Below are positions 6,474 through 14,311 of a DNA stretch of 14,404 bases, in pieces. Each line of letters begins with the position of its first letter. The first letter of the stretch is position 1. Below the pieces are notes generated by a model, which did no database searches, was not told the DNA's origin, and saw only the letters and a program-made list of their open reading frames with translations. The DNA lies in the NCBI GenBank assembly GCA_945787595.1, contig CALZJV010000141.1:1-14404 (forward strand), in the 5' to 3' direction. Origin of the DNA: an uncultured Desulfobacterales bacterium. GTDB lineage: Bacteria; Desulfobacterota; Desulfobacteria; Desulfobacterales; JAFDCJ01. The translations under genes and the position numbers were made by a program.

Positions 6474-7988
6474 CTAACTGGAAGCGGTCTTGCGTTTTCG
6501 CCGCCATTCCATGAGATAGGGAAGAATGATCGACAGGACTAGGAACGCCCAGAGGATGTTGCCGATGGTCGAGGAGAATAGAATCATCGGGTCTCCTTGG
6601 GAGATGCGCAGGGACCGCAGAAAGTATTGTTCCACATAGGGTCCTAAGATGACGCCGATGAGTATGGCCGAAACCTGGTATCCGGTTTTGCGGGCGATAT
6701 AGCCGATCACTCCAAAGACGATGGCAAAACCCATGTCGAACAGATAGGACCGGGGTGCAAAGGCGCCCACTAGGGTAAAAGAGATGATAATTGGCACCAG
6801 GTACTGGGTCGGAACCAGGGTCACCCGCGCCATGTATCGGGCTAAGGGTAAAATGGTGCCGACCATAAACAGGTAGCAGACAACCATGGCCATGAGAACG
6901 CCGTAAGGAAGCTGCGGATGCTCCAGAAAAACGCGGGGGCCGAGCACAATTCCATGAAACTGGATAACGATGAGCATGATGGCCGCCGTAGCGCCGCCGG
7001 GAATGCCCAGGGTCAAAAGTGGGATCAGGCTGCCGGAGGTCACGCCGTTGTTGGCCGACTCGGGCGCCAGGATCCCTTCCGGATGACCGGTGCCGTAAAG
7101 TTCAGGAGTCTTGGAGAAGAGCCGGGACTGCTGATAAGCGACAAAGGCGGCAATGGGAGCGCCGGCGCCGGGGATCACACCGATGCCGAGGCCGATGAAA
7201 CTCGTCCATACGATATGCCACCATCTTTGGACGGACATCTTGACGCCTTCGATGGTATCGGCCCATCGTGACCGATCGGCCATCCGAAGCTTTCCGGATT
7301 CCGATACAATCGTTTTTACCTCGAGCATCAAAAAGGCTTCTGAAATGGCAAAGATACCGATAAGGGCGGCCACCACGGGAACCCCGTCATAGAGTTCGAG
7401 AAAACCGAAGGCTGCTCGCGGGGCGGCGTAGATATAGTCCGGACCGATGGCACCCACAAGGAGGCCGAACAGTCCGGCGATAAGCCCCTTCAATGTGTTG
7501 CCCGACGACACAACCGCGATCAGCGTCAGGCCGAAGAGCATAACCACAACCATTTCGACGCTATGAAAATAGAAACCGATGCGGGACAAGAGCGGCAGGG
7601 TGAAGATGGAAAAAACAGAGGCGATCAACCCGCCGAACGCCGAAGCCACAAAGCTCAGGGTCAAGGCCTGCTGGCCCTTGCCTTTTTTTGACATGGGGTA
7701 GCCGTCAAAGGGGGTTGCGGCAGCGCCGGCGGTTCCGGGAATGTTAACCAGAATAGCCGGAATCCCCGCACCCATGCGTGCCGAACAATAAAGCGCCACC
7801 ATAAATGCCAGGGCCGTATTGATATCGAGGGCCATTGTGAAGGGCAGCAGAATAATAAGGGTATTGGCCGGCCCCAGGCCGGGAACGGCGCCGATGACCA
7901 GGCCGATGATAATGGCCGGAATGATGACATACCAGTGGCCGAGGGACGTTAAGAAAAGTTGTGCTAAGAATTCTGCATTGAATTCCAT
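6474..7988 (-). CDS. tctA: Tripartite tricarboxylate transporter, large membrane subunit TctA
   Basis: A 504-residue, strongly hydrophobic protein with about a dozen predicted membrane segments: the large permease subunit of a TTT-family carboxylate importer. The two internally related substrate-loop motifs are visible as GAVPGLGPANTL (33-44) and GVIPGAGAPIA (270-280). Other family blocks are NIPGTAGAAATPFDGYPM (82-99), LAPESANNGV (307-316) and TLGIPGG (326-332). Length matches the family norm of about 500. Its ATG overlaps the TAA of tctB by one base (TAATG), so translation is coupled. No strong ribosome binding site precedes it. It works with TctB in the inner membrane and takes ligand from the exported TctC. 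The family is known for citrate and other carboxylates; which one is carried here is not readable from the sequence. Confidence 0.95.
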   Translation of the reverse strand: MEFNAEFLAQLFLTSLGHWYVIIPAIIIGLVIGAVPGLGPANTLIILLPFTMALDINTALAFMVALYCSARMGAGIPAILVNIPGTAGAAATPFDGYPMSKKGKGQQALTLSFVASAFGGLIASVFSIFTLPLLSRIGFYFHSVEMVVVMLFGLTLIAVVSSGNTLKGLIAGLFGLLVGAIGPDYIYAAPRAAFGFLELYDGVPVVAALIGIFAISEAFLMLEVKTIVSESGKLRMADRSRWADTIEGVKMSVQRWWHIVWTSFIGLGIGVIPGAGAPIAAFVAYQQSRLFSKTPELYGTGHPEGILAPESANNGVTSGSLIPLLTLGIPGGATAAIMLIVIQFHGIVLGPRVFLEHPQLPYGVLMAMVVCYLFMVGTILPLARYMARVTLVPTQYLVPIIISFTLVGAFAPRSYLFDMGFAIVFGVIGYIARKTGYQVSAILIGVILGPYVEQYFLRSLRISQGDPMILFSSTIGNILWAFLVLSIILPYLMEWRRKRKTASS

Positions 7989-8500
7989 TAGTTTAAAATC
8001 GATTCAACAAGCCGCTCGAAGGGACCTGGGGGAAATCGGGTGTCAAGAAGCGTAATAAAAAAGAAATACCCCGTTAATGAAAGAATGAGTGAGATGCCGA
8101 TAAGCTTCACCCGCGATCTGACGCCGAGAATGATCATGCCTCCTATCAGGAACCCGAAAGTGGTCAACGTAAATCCGGCCCACTCGATGACCCAGGCATA
8201 AGCGATGGTCAGTAAAAGGATGCCGAATCGGGACCACTGAACGCGGCGGGAGGCGGCCAAGGCCTCAAATTTCAGGGAAGCCTCACCCCGTTTCACTTCT
8301 ATCCCTGTCTTGATCAGGAACAAAATTACCAGTGCGATCAGAGCCGTTCCAATCAAAAAACCATTTATCTGGGCTTCCCATGAGAGGTCGATGATGGTGG
8401 AAATATAATAAATGGCAAAGCACAAAGCGATGATCGGGAAGACGAGATCATCCCCCTTTGCCTTTTTTTGTTTTTGGATTGAATCTGTTTTATTGTTCAT
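7988..8500 (-). CDS. tctB: Tripartite tricarboxylate transporter, small membrane subunit TctB
   Basis: A 170-residue membrane protein with four to five hydrophobic segments (about 19-38, 45-64, 91-109, 111-127 and 132-152), separated by a charged loop (66-90) rich in Lys/Arg and Glu. The C-terminal LLDTRFPPGPFE resembles the conserved PxGPF/L ending of TctB proteins. It is the poorly conserved small subunit that pairs with TctA. The start ATG at 8500 has no clear Shine-Dalgarno sequence. Translation may depend on the leader, whose most obvious feature is the strong hairpin about 60 bp upstream. It overlaps tctA by one base at its 3' end. Confidence 0.88.
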   Translation of the reverse strand: MNNKTDSIQKQKKAKGDDLVFPIIALCFAIYYISTIIDLSWEAQINGFLIGTALIALVILFLIKTGIEVKRGEASLKFEALAASRRVQWSRFGILLLTIAYAWVIEWAGFTLTTFGFLIGGMIILGVRSRVKLIGISLILSLTGYFFFITLLDTRFPPGPFERLVESILN

Positions 8501-8555
8501 AATCTGTTATTGCAGTTTAAAATTTAAAAAAGGTGAAGCCGACTGTCCTTTTTTT

Positions 8556-8593
8556 AAAAGCATGTACCGTTTCTATCAACGGTACATGCTTTC
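8556..8593 (-). terminator. Intercistronic hairpin between tctC and tctB
   Basis: A perfect inverted repeat AAAGCATGTACCGT (8557-8570) / ACGGTACATGCTTT (8579-8592) forms a 14-bp stem, extendable by one pair, with a 6-8 nt loop. On the transcribed (minus) strand the stem is followed by only four T before an A run, so it is a weak terminator or an mRNA-stabilising stem rather than a full stop. It lies about 40 bp after the tctC stop and 56 bp before tctB, where it could keep binding-protein output above that of the membrane subunits. Confidence 0.7.
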
Positions 8594-8630
8594 ATTAAGG
8601 CCTTTTTTGTCACTTATTTGCCCTGACACA

Positions 8631-9671
8631 TTACTTTTTCTTTTTCGGAGCTTTCTTTGCCGACAGAAGGTCATGATAGCGATTGGCCAAGTCTATCATG
8701 TTCTGGGCATATTCCATGCACACGGCCTGGTCGCCGTATGAGATGAACTCCCAGGGACGACCGGTTTTCTCCCACGCAGCCTTGTATTCCGGATCGGGAA
8801 AGACCTTTTTAATGCTCTCTTTGAGAATTTCGAACCGTTCCGGATATTTTTTAATGGCTTCGGTGTGGAGGCCGAACGCGCGTGACGACGGCAGATCGGG
8901 AATCTTGGTTCCAAAGACATCGTTGACCGCAGGGGCCTTATTGGACCGTTCCGGAATCGGATTTTTATGTGAAAACAGACCGAGGATACGAACCTGCTCT
9001 TTCATGGAAACCGGTCCGGCCATGGGGAAGGAGCTGGCTTCCACTTCTCCGGTCATAACGGCGACAACCGTAGGATTGCCTCCGCCGTAAGGGATCAGAT
9101 TGAATTTGGCTCCGGTGGCTTCGGCCAGGGCCAAGGCCCCGATGGAGGCCGGATGCGGCATGCGGCTGACCGACATATTAATGACCCGTTTTTTGCTTTC
9201 CTCAACCAGGTCTTCAATGGTTTTAAAGGGGCTGTCCGCACGGACCCATATGGCACATGGTTCCACATCCACTCGGGTAAAATAGACGTAATCCCCCGGG
9301 AATTTGTATTCCGGTTTCTGAAGTACATACATGATAGTTTCGGGGCCCATGTTGCCGAACAGCAAATTATGGCAATCCGGGGTTTTCTTTCCCAGGTATA
9401 TTTGATATCCGACCTGACCGCCCGCACCCGGAAAGAAACTGGGCTTGATGTCGGCCTTGATATATTTTTTCCATACCCCTGCATATGCACGCAGGGCTCG
9501 GTCGGCGCCACCGCCCGCGCGGGTCGGCACCACCACGTCCAGGTCGTGAGCAGGAAAATCGGCGGCAAAGGCATTGCTGAACGGAAATGCCGAAACTGAA
9601 CCTAATCCGATAGCTGCCGCGGTACCTTTCAGAAAGCTACGCCGGGAAAGACTAGAAATTTTTTTTCCCAT
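8631..9671 (-). CDS. tctC: Tripartite tricarboxylate transporter substrate-binding protein TctC (Bug family), Tat-exported
   Basis: A 346-residue periplasmic binding protein of the Bug/TctC family. The N-terminus carries a twin-arginine signal (SRRSFLKG, Arg10-Arg11), a hydrophobic stretch and a likely cleavage site after AFA (34-36), so the protein should be exported folded by the Tat system. The mature protein opens with the family block VVPTRAGGGADR (about 47-58), matching the glycine-rich loop that contacts the carboxylate in Bug proteins. Start ATG 9671 has an ideal AGGAG 8 nt upstream, the best ribosome binding site in the operon, in keeping with the high amounts of binding protein such systems need. 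The C-terminus ends in an unusual lysine-rich tail (KKAPKKKK). It lies between propeller gene B upstream and tctB downstream. Confidence 0.93.
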   Translation of the reverse strand: MGKKISSLSRRSFLKGTAAAIGLGSVSAFPFSNAFAADFPAHDLDVVVPTRAGGGADRALRAYAGVWKKYIKADIKPSFFPGAGGQVGYQIYLGKKTPDCHNLLFGNMGPETIMYVLQKPEYKFPGDYVYFTRVDVEPCAIWVRADSPFKTIEDLVEESKKRVINMSVSRMPHPASIGALALAEATGAKFNLIPYGGGNPTVVAVMTGEVEASSFPMAGPVSMKEQVRILGLFSHKNPIPERSNKAPAVNDVFGTKIPDLPSSRAFGLHTEAIKKYPERFEILKESIKKVFPDPEYKAAWEKTGRPWEFISYGDQAVCMEYAQNMIDLANRYHDLLSAKKAPKKKK

Positions 9672-9705
9672 GAGTTTATCTCCTTTGATCGTTTGGTTAT
9701 TGCCA

Positions 9706-9723
9706 AAGCACTAAAAAGTGCTT
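9706..9723 (-). repeat. Short inverted repeat between propeller gene B and tctC
   Basis: AAGCACT and AGTGCTT form a perfect 7-bp stem with a four-base loop in the 96-bp gap between the two genes. On the transcribed strand the stem is not followed by a T run, so I read it as a possible mRNA processing or stabilising stem rather than a terminator. Confidence 0.4.
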
Positions 9724-9767
9724 CGCCCGAATATCCCGCAAGGTTGTTAGCGACCATGGCTGTCGGT

Positions 9768-11078
9768 CTATAACGTCAATTCCAGGATATCCAGACCGTG
9801 GTTCTTGTCTAACAGGTAAATGATTCCCCTGTCGTCCACCTCGGCGTCCATACTCTGCGGTGCACGGAAGCCGGCGGCCGGCGGAGGAATGAAACATCCG
9901 ACCTCGGTCGGTGTTGTCGGATTTGAAATATCGACGATGCGCAGCCCTCCGGCAAACCATGTTGCGAAAACCAGGTCGCCGGTAGGATGTTCGACAATCT
10001 GGCTGGCGCCGAAGCTTTGGCCGCTTCTGCTCCAGGGAGATTCCAATTCGCTGACCTCGAAAACCGACAGCGGTTTCATGGCCCCCGGCTTCGTCACATC
10101 AAAGACCCAAAGCGCTGCATGGGGCTGGCCTCTGGGGTGGTTTCCGTGTTCCTCGTCTATCACCAGCGCCAGATCGCGTTCCCGAAACTTTTGCGGGAGC
10201 GCCATTGCCGTGTGTGTCGGTTCTATAAACGGAGGGTGGTAGTTGTAAGAACCCAGGGTCACCGGATTCGAGATGTCTGAAATGTCGATGGCAAAGACCC
10301 CTGCCTGGCAGCCAGCCGCCCAGAGGGTGTCATTGACGCGCAGCGCATGATGGATCCAGTTTCCGCCGATGGGACTCGTCACCCTGCTGTCTGGAGCCTC
10401 CTGACCGGGCAGGTGCCATTGCGAAACCGCTTGGGGATTTTCAGGATCGGAGAGGTCGTAATTTTCCAGGATGTTGCCGCGAAACCCTTGCACTTCGGTG
10501 GATACATAAGCGTAGCGCCCGTCGAAATCGAATCCGTGCGCACCGTCGCCGCCGGTGTGCTGGAAGCCGATCTGTCTGGGATTGGCAGGGGTACTGATAT
10601 CGAAGATGCGAAACCCGCCGGTCTGATAACCCCGGTTGATCCCTTCAAGAAGCAGCTCGAGGTCTTTTGCGTTGACCCCCAGTTTGTTGGCCAGTTCGGT
10701 ATCCGTCGCAGATCTGCCCAGTTGCTGAGTGAGCGCTTTGCGGATGCCGAAAAGATTTTCGCCCTTTCGATAAAATTTCCGTCGGTCGCGCTGGTTGTTT
10801 ATGAGCATGAGATCTCCGCAAACCACGACCTTGTGCGAGTGGGATTGGTCGTCGGGCAATTCCAGGGTATTCAGCAGAGATGGATTTTGGGGATCACTGA
10901 CATCCATGATCGAGGTCCCCAAGGGCGGGGACATGTGACCGATAAAAATAACGCCATTGCGGGAAACGATTTGGGCGCCGCCCGGCAGGTCGACATGTGC
11001 GATGCGCTTCACGTTTCGGGATACACAGCCTTCCGCATCCGCGGTGGGGAAAGGATTCATTCTTTCATTCTCAATCAT
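9768..11078 (-). CDS. LVIVD-repeat beta-propeller protein B, paralogue of protein A
   Basis: A 436-residue soluble paralogue of the propeller protein encoded at 5111-6403, aligning over nearly its whole length. Shared blocks include GHMSPPLGTSIMDVSDP (48-64), SHSHKV (79-84), GAHGFDFDG (179-187), IHHALR (242-247), PTHTA (287-291), DEEHGNHPRGQPHAALWVFD (308-327), SELESPWSR (343-351) and FAGGLRIVDIS (375-385). The sigma70-region-3-like insert sits at about 111-148 with LGRSATDTELANKL at its core. D-[IV]-x-[DN] blade ends again indicate seven blades. There is no signal peptide. Two starts are possible: ATG 11078 (a distant GAGGG overlapping the stop of the isocitrate dehydrogenase gene) or ATG 11060. 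The 17-bp gap to the dehydrogenase argues for co-transcription with it. Function is unknown; a metal-dependent enzyme or binding role is inferred from the conserved histidines. Confidence 0.8.
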   Translation of the reverse strand: MIENERMNPFPTADAEGCVSRNVKRIAHVDLPGGAQIVSRNGVIFIGHMSPPLGTSIMDVSDPQNPSLLNTLELPDDQSHSHKVVVCGDLMLINNQRDRRKFYRKGENLFGIRKALTQQLGRSATDTELANKLGVNAKDLELLLEGINRGYQTGGFRIFDISTPANPRQIGFQHTGGDGAHGFDFDGRYAYVSTEVQGFRGNILENYDLSDPENPQAVSQWHLPGQEAPDSRVTSPIGGNWIHHALRVNDTLWAAGCQAGVFAIDISDISNPVTLGSYNYHPPFIEPTHTAMALPQKFRERDLALVIDEEHGNHPRGQPHAALWVFDVTKPGAMKPLSVFEVSELESPWSRSGQSFGASQIVEHPTGDLVFATWFAGGLRIVDISNPTTPTEVGCFIPPPAAGFRAPQSMDAEVDDRGIIYLLDKNHGLDILELTL

Positions 11079-11095
11079 TTGGACAGTTTTTCCCT

Positions 11096-12304
11096 CTATA
11101 GCTTTTTATCAAGCGTTGATTTTATCTCCGTCAGGAACTGCCGGGTGGTAAGCCAGGAATCGACCCCTATCAGGGTCGCCAGGTCCTTGGTCATCAGCCC
11201 GCCCTCGACCGTGTCAGCGCAGGCCTGTTCCAGTGTCTCAGCAAACTCTCGCACAGCGGGCGTATTGTCGAACATACCCCGGTAATAGAGGGCACGAGCC
11301 CAGGCGTACAATAGCCCCACCGGATTGGTGGACGTTTCGCGGCCGGCCTGGTGCTCCCGGTAGTGCCGGGTGACCGTACCGTGGGACGCTTCGGTGAGAA
11401 CAGTGTTGCCGTCGGGGGTCAGGAGCAGGGACGACATCAATGCAAGGGAGCCAAAACCGGCGGCCACCATGTCCGAAAAGACGTCTCCGTCGTAGTTTTT
11501 ACACGCCCAGACAAACCCACCTGCGGATTTGATGGCAAACGCCGCCAGTTCGTCCACCATGCGGTGTTCGTAAACCAGACCTTTCTCCTCGAAAAGATTC
11601 CTGAAATCGGTATCGTATACTTGCTGAAAAATGTCTTTGAAAAGTCCGTCGTAGTGCTCGATGGCCGTATTTTTGGTTCCAAGATACACCGGATACCCCT
11701 GTTGGAGACCGTGGTTCAGGCAGGACCTGGCAAACCCGCGGACCGATTCCGTGGTATTGAACATACCCAGGGCGACACCGGCCCCCTCCAGGTCGCAGAC
11801 CTCCAGTTCCTTGGGATCACTGCCATCTTCGGGAACATACTTGATAAACACTTTACCGGCCTTCGGTATCGGCATGTCGGTCGCGCTGTGCAATCCACCG
11901 AATGCATGGCGGGCGATGTCGATCGACTGGGTCCATCCGGGCACCCTTCTGGGAATATTGGAAAAAACGATGGGGCAGCGGAAAAGGGTGCCGCCGATGA
12001 GATTGCGGGTGACCGCGTTGGGTGATTTCCAGGCTTTCTTGAGACCGAATTCCGTCACGCGTTCATTGTCGGGGTTGATGGCGGCGCATTTGACCGCGAC
12101 CCTGTACTTCTTGATCACCTCGGCGGCGTCGTAGACGACGCGATTTTCGGTGTCGTCACGATGTTTAATGTGGAAGTCGAAATATTTCAGGTCAACATCT
12201 AGATACGGCAGGATCAGCATCTCCTTGATCCACCGCCACATCACGCGTGCCATTTCATCGCCGTCGAGTTCGACGATGGGGTTTTTAACTTTAATTTTTT
12301 TCAT
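11096..12304 (-). CDS. icd: NADP-type isocitrate dehydrogenase homologue with altered substrate positions
   Basis: A 402-residue protein of the homodimeric, eukaryote-like (type II) isocitrate dehydrogenase group, collinear without gaps with human IDH1 through at least residue 143. Conserved ligand positions are Ser94, Arg100, Arg109, Arg132, Lys211, Asp251, Asp274 and Asp278 (one lower than human after about 200). NADP contacts Arg313 and His314 are also present (HGTVTRHY). Two substrate-contact positions differ: Thr77 is Asn77 (AAINPD) and catalytic Tyr139 is His139 (HAFGGLHSATD); Thr75 is also Ala. The expected reaction is oxidative decarboxylation of isocitrate to 2-oxoglutarate, but these changes allow a related 2-hydroxy tricarboxylate or dicarboxylate instead. 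It is the first gene of the minus-strand cassette containing both propellers and TctCBA. The ribosome binding site is GGAAG before the ATG. Confidence 0.85.
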   Translation of the reverse strand: MKKIKVKNPIVELDGDEMARVMWRWIKEMLILPYLDVDLKYFDFHIKHRDDTENRVVYDAAEVIKKYRVAVKCAAINPDNERVTEFGLKKAWKSPNAVTRNLIGGTLFRCPIVFSNIPRRVPGWTQSIDIARHAFGGLHSATDMPIPKAGKVFIKYVPEDGSDPKELEVCDLEGAGVALGMFNTTESVRGFARSCLNHGLQQGYPVYLGTKNTAIEHYDGLFKDIFQQVYDTDFRNLFEEKGLVYEHRMVDELAAFAIKSAGGFVWACKNYDGDVFSDMVAAGFGSLALMSSLLLTPDGNTVLTEASHGTVTRHYREHQAGRETSTNPVGLLYAWARALYYRGMFDNTPAVREFAETLEQACADTVEGGLMTKDLATLIGVDSWLTTRQFLTEIKSTLDKKL

Positions 12305-12431
12305 TCTTTTCTTCCGTCGCTATGGAACCGCTGCGTTAAGTTTCTTCAGTCCATTACGATAAACCGAGTCAAAATTTTAATAATTATTGACCGTTATTGT
12401 TAAGATTCGACAACTGATTCCAAATAAGAAG
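12305..12431 (-). promoter_or_regulatory. Probable promoter region of the isocitrate dehydrogenase-transporter cassette
   Basis: The 127 bp between the terminator of the upstream reductase gene and the dehydrogenase start is AT-rich in its centre. On the minus strand it contains TTGACT (about 12378-12383) and a TTAACA-N17-TTAAAA arrangement slightly further upstream. Neither has a strong -10 partner, so no precise promoter is claimed. A cassette start here is expected because a terminator precedes it. Confidence 0.3.
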
Positions 12432-12454
12432 GGGCCGCATCTTCGGTGCGGCCC
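12432..12454 (-). terminator. Rho-independent terminator of the aldo/keto reductase gene
   Basis: GGGCCGCA (12432-12439) and TGCGGCCC (12447-12454) form an 8-bp GC-rich stem with a 7-nt loop, 18 bp after the stop codon of the reductase. On the minus strand the stem is followed by CCTTCTTATTT, a moderate T-rich tail. It separates the reductase from the dehydrogenase-transporter cassette. Confidence 0.7.
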
Positions 12455-12472
12455 GCCCGACGTTGTCCGTCT

Positions 12473-13453
12473 CTATAACCCGAGACGCTTCATCCCTCCT
12501 GCGGGATACCGGGTTCCGGAGGTTGCACCCAGTTTAAACGCTTCCATCAGCGTGGCCATCTGTGCTGCAGTCAATGAAACATCCAAGGCAACGATATTTT
12601 CGTCTAGATATTCGATCCGTTTGGTTCCCGGAATCGGCACGATATCATCCCCTTGGGCCAGCACCCAGGCCAGTGCGGCTTGAGCAGGGCTGCACCCGTT
12701 ATCGGCGGCTACGGCCGTAAGCGATTGGAGCAGGGTGAGATTTTGTTTGAGGTTTTCCGGTTTGAACCGCGGATGATCATGCCGACGATCTGTTTCGATT
12801 AGATCCTCCGGTTTATTTATGGTTGCCGTCAGAAATCCCCGGCCGAGCGGGGCATAGGCCACATAACCGATTCCGAGCTCTCGGCAAACCGGCAGGAATT
12901 CGCTCTCCGCATCACGGGACCACAGGGAGTATTCAGTCTGCAGGGCTGCGATGGGATGGGTGGCATGGGCCCGGCGAAGGGTGTCCATACCGGCTTCGGA
13001 AAGCCCGAGATAACGGATCTTGCCGGCTTCGACCAAGCGGCTCATGGCCCCAACGGTCTCCTCGATGGGGGTGTCCGGGTCGATCCGATGGATGTAGTAT
13101 AAATCGATTCGGTCGGTTTTGAGTCGTTTCAGACTTTTTTCACAAGCTTCGGCAACGTATTCGGGCTTGCCGCTGATCGTCTTTTTGCCATCGGGCAGCC
13201 GAATATTTCCGAATTTGGTTGCCAGTATGACGCGGTCCCGCCGGTCCTCAATGGCGCGGCCGACCAGTTCTTCATTCACACCGTTGGCGTAAGCATCCGA
13301 GGTGTCTATAAAATTAATGCCCTTGTCGACGGCATGATGGATGGTAGCAATCGATCGATCATCGTTGGGCTTGCCATACGCTGTCGACATACCCATGCAA
13401 CCGAGTCCCATGGCCGAAACTTCAAGCTCAGATCCCAATTTCCGAAATTTCAC
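12473..13453 (-). CDS. Aldo/keto reductase
   Basis: A 326-residue cytoplasmic NADPH-dependent aldo/keto reductase with the TIM-barrel signatures of the family. The catalytic tetrad is visible as Asp50 and Tyr55 ([10 protein letters not shown]), Lys80 (LATKFG) and His122 (YYIHRID). The N-terminal barrel start [12 protein letters not shown] is typical of the oxidoreductases near AKR13. I place the start at GTG 13453 because AAGGAGGGGG lies directly upstream and family similarity ([17 protein letters not shown]) begins at the next residue. The longer frame would begin with a TTG at 13489 and lacks a ribosome binding site. It is monocistronic: a terminator follows it and a transposase remnant lies upstream on the other strand. 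The substrate is unknown; such enzymes reduce or detoxify a wide range of aldehydes and ketones. Confidence 0.92.
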   Translation of the reverse strand: MKFRKLGSELEVSAMGLGCMGMSTAYGKPNDDRSIATIHHAVDKGINFIDTSDAYANGVNEELVGRAIEDRRDRVILATKFGNIRLPDGKKTISGKPEYVAEACEKSLKRLKTDRIDLYYIHRIDPDTPIEETVGAMSRLVEAGKIRYLGLSEAGMDTLRRAHATHPIAALQTEYSLWSRDAESEFLPVCRELGIGYVAYAPLGRGFLTATINKPEDLIETDRRHDHPRFKPENLKQNLTLLQSLTAVAADNGCSPAQAALAWVLAQGDDIVPIPGTKRIEYLDENIVALDVSLTAAQMATLMEAFKLGATSGTRYPAGGMKRLGL

Positions 13454-13490
13454 GTTTCCCCCTCCTTTTTTATGGAATCTCCCATTCAAA

Positions 13491-13519
13491 GCACCATGCT
13501 GGTGCGCTTATACACCAGC
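13491..13519 (-). promoter_or_regulatory. Nested inverted repeats in the leader of the aldo/keto reductase gene
   Basis: GCACCA-tgc-TGGTGC (13491-13505) overlaps GCTGGTG-N8-CACCAGC (13498-13519), so one central arm can pair with either flank. The spacer of the larger dyad reads TATAAG on the minus strand, a possible -10 box. A third dyad, TACCG-N9-CGGTA, lies at 13532-13550. The arrangement fits either a regulator binding site over the promoter or a switchable mRNA leader. The sequence does not tell which. Confidence 0.4.
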
Positions 13520-13692
13520 GGGTTTTGACCTTACCGATGGAAAAACGGTACAATAATCGGTGTTCGATTAAGCTTCGCGCCCAACAAGACAGGATGTATT
13601 GCAACCCGGTGCAGCCGGGCCCCGAGGCCTTCTCCGAATTGAATCAACATCTGGTCAACTACTTTGACAACACCCCAGCCCACTGACCTGGT

Positions 13693-14007
13693 TTGGTTTA
13701 TGGAAAAGTCCAGATTTTATTTACCTCCCTGGTAGATACCCGGTGTTACCCCATCAAGATCTTTGCAGACCTATATCACAGCCGGTGGGTGGTTGAGGAA
13801 AATTACAAGGCCGTCAAGTGCCGGATGGTACTGGGAAACTTCACCGGCAAATCACCTTTATCGGTCTATCAAGATTTTCATGCCAAAATCTTTGCAAAAA
13901 ACCTGGTCGCCGTGATAGCCTTTGCGGTAAAGCAGGCGGTGGAGAAAACGAGGCAGAGCCTAACTGAAGTTCCCTCCAAAGTCAAGACAAAATTTGGGGT
14001 AGGTTAA
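13693..14007 (+). pseudogene. IS4-family transposase remnant (C-terminal catalytic part)
   Basis: The open stretch carries the IS4 signature Y-x2-R-x3-E-x6-K as YHSRWVVEENYKAVK, which includes the third catalytic acidic residue of the DDE triad. It is followed by the family block LGNFTGKSPLSVYQDFHAKIF. Only about 100 codons remain of a protein usually near 350-450 residues. The first two catalytic aspartates are missing, the frame is closed upstream by TGA at 13684, and it is cut off after about residue 90 in unrelated sequence ending at TAA 14007. The nominal TTG start has no ribosome binding site. No terminal inverted repeats or target duplication are visible, so this is a dead scrap of an insertion sequence. 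Confidence 0.8.
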
Positions 14008-14046
14008 GCTATGGTTTTTCTTCTCTGTCTTCTTCCACTACCTCTT

Positions 14047-14139
14047 TCATATCACCCGGTCTTTCAATTCGGACAGGGACTTGATGGGACCATCTTCCAA
14101 TACGACCAGTGAATGGCGTGGTGTCGCAATCGCGGTAAA
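14047..14139 (-). pseudogene. Short relic of an NMT1-like periplasmic binding protein
   Basis: On the minus strand, 30 codons between stops read as a recognisable piece of an ABC-type (NMT1/ThiY-like) substrate-binding protein: HSLVVLEDGPIKSLSELKDR, corresponding to the family pattern HxLVVxxDSxIKSxxDLKGK. The normal continuation (GKRIGV) is absent and a TGA at 14047-14049 closes the frame. This is too short to be functional and rests on one motif, so it is tentative. An alternative minus-strand frame over the same bases gives a 44-codon polar peptide from TTG with GGAGG upstream. I consider that less likely. Confidence 0.35.
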
Positions 14140-14267
14140 TCAAAAGACCTCCGTTAATTTGGGGGTTTTATTTTTGAATTAAGTGGTTATATTCCCAGTG
14201 ATTTTAAGCGGCTAAATAAAATAAGCGAATTTAAGGCCATATTTAATTCAGAAAGGGAAATCCTAAA

Positions 14268-14298
14268 TAAAAAAAGGTCACGCAATACAGCGTAACCT
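14268..14298 (-). terminator. Rho-independent terminator of tRNA-Leu
   Basis: On the minus strand AGGTTACGC and GCGTGACCT form a 9-bp stem (one G-T pair) with a 6-nt loop, followed directly by seven T. It begins 14 bp past the tRNA 3' end and is the strongest terminator in the window. Confidence 0.85.
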
Positions 14299-14311
14299 AT
14301 TGAATTCATTG

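Noticed and set aside
9706..9723. Terminator between propeller gene B and tctC
   Set aside because: The 7-bp stem lacks a T run on the transcribed strand, so it is listed as a repeat only.
13537..13686. 49-codon plus-strand frame just before the IS4 remnant, ending in NYFDNTPAH
   Set aside because: The end vaguely recalls the C-terminus of IS3/IS481 integrases, but the match is too short and weak to support a call, and it is in a different frame from the IS4 remnant.
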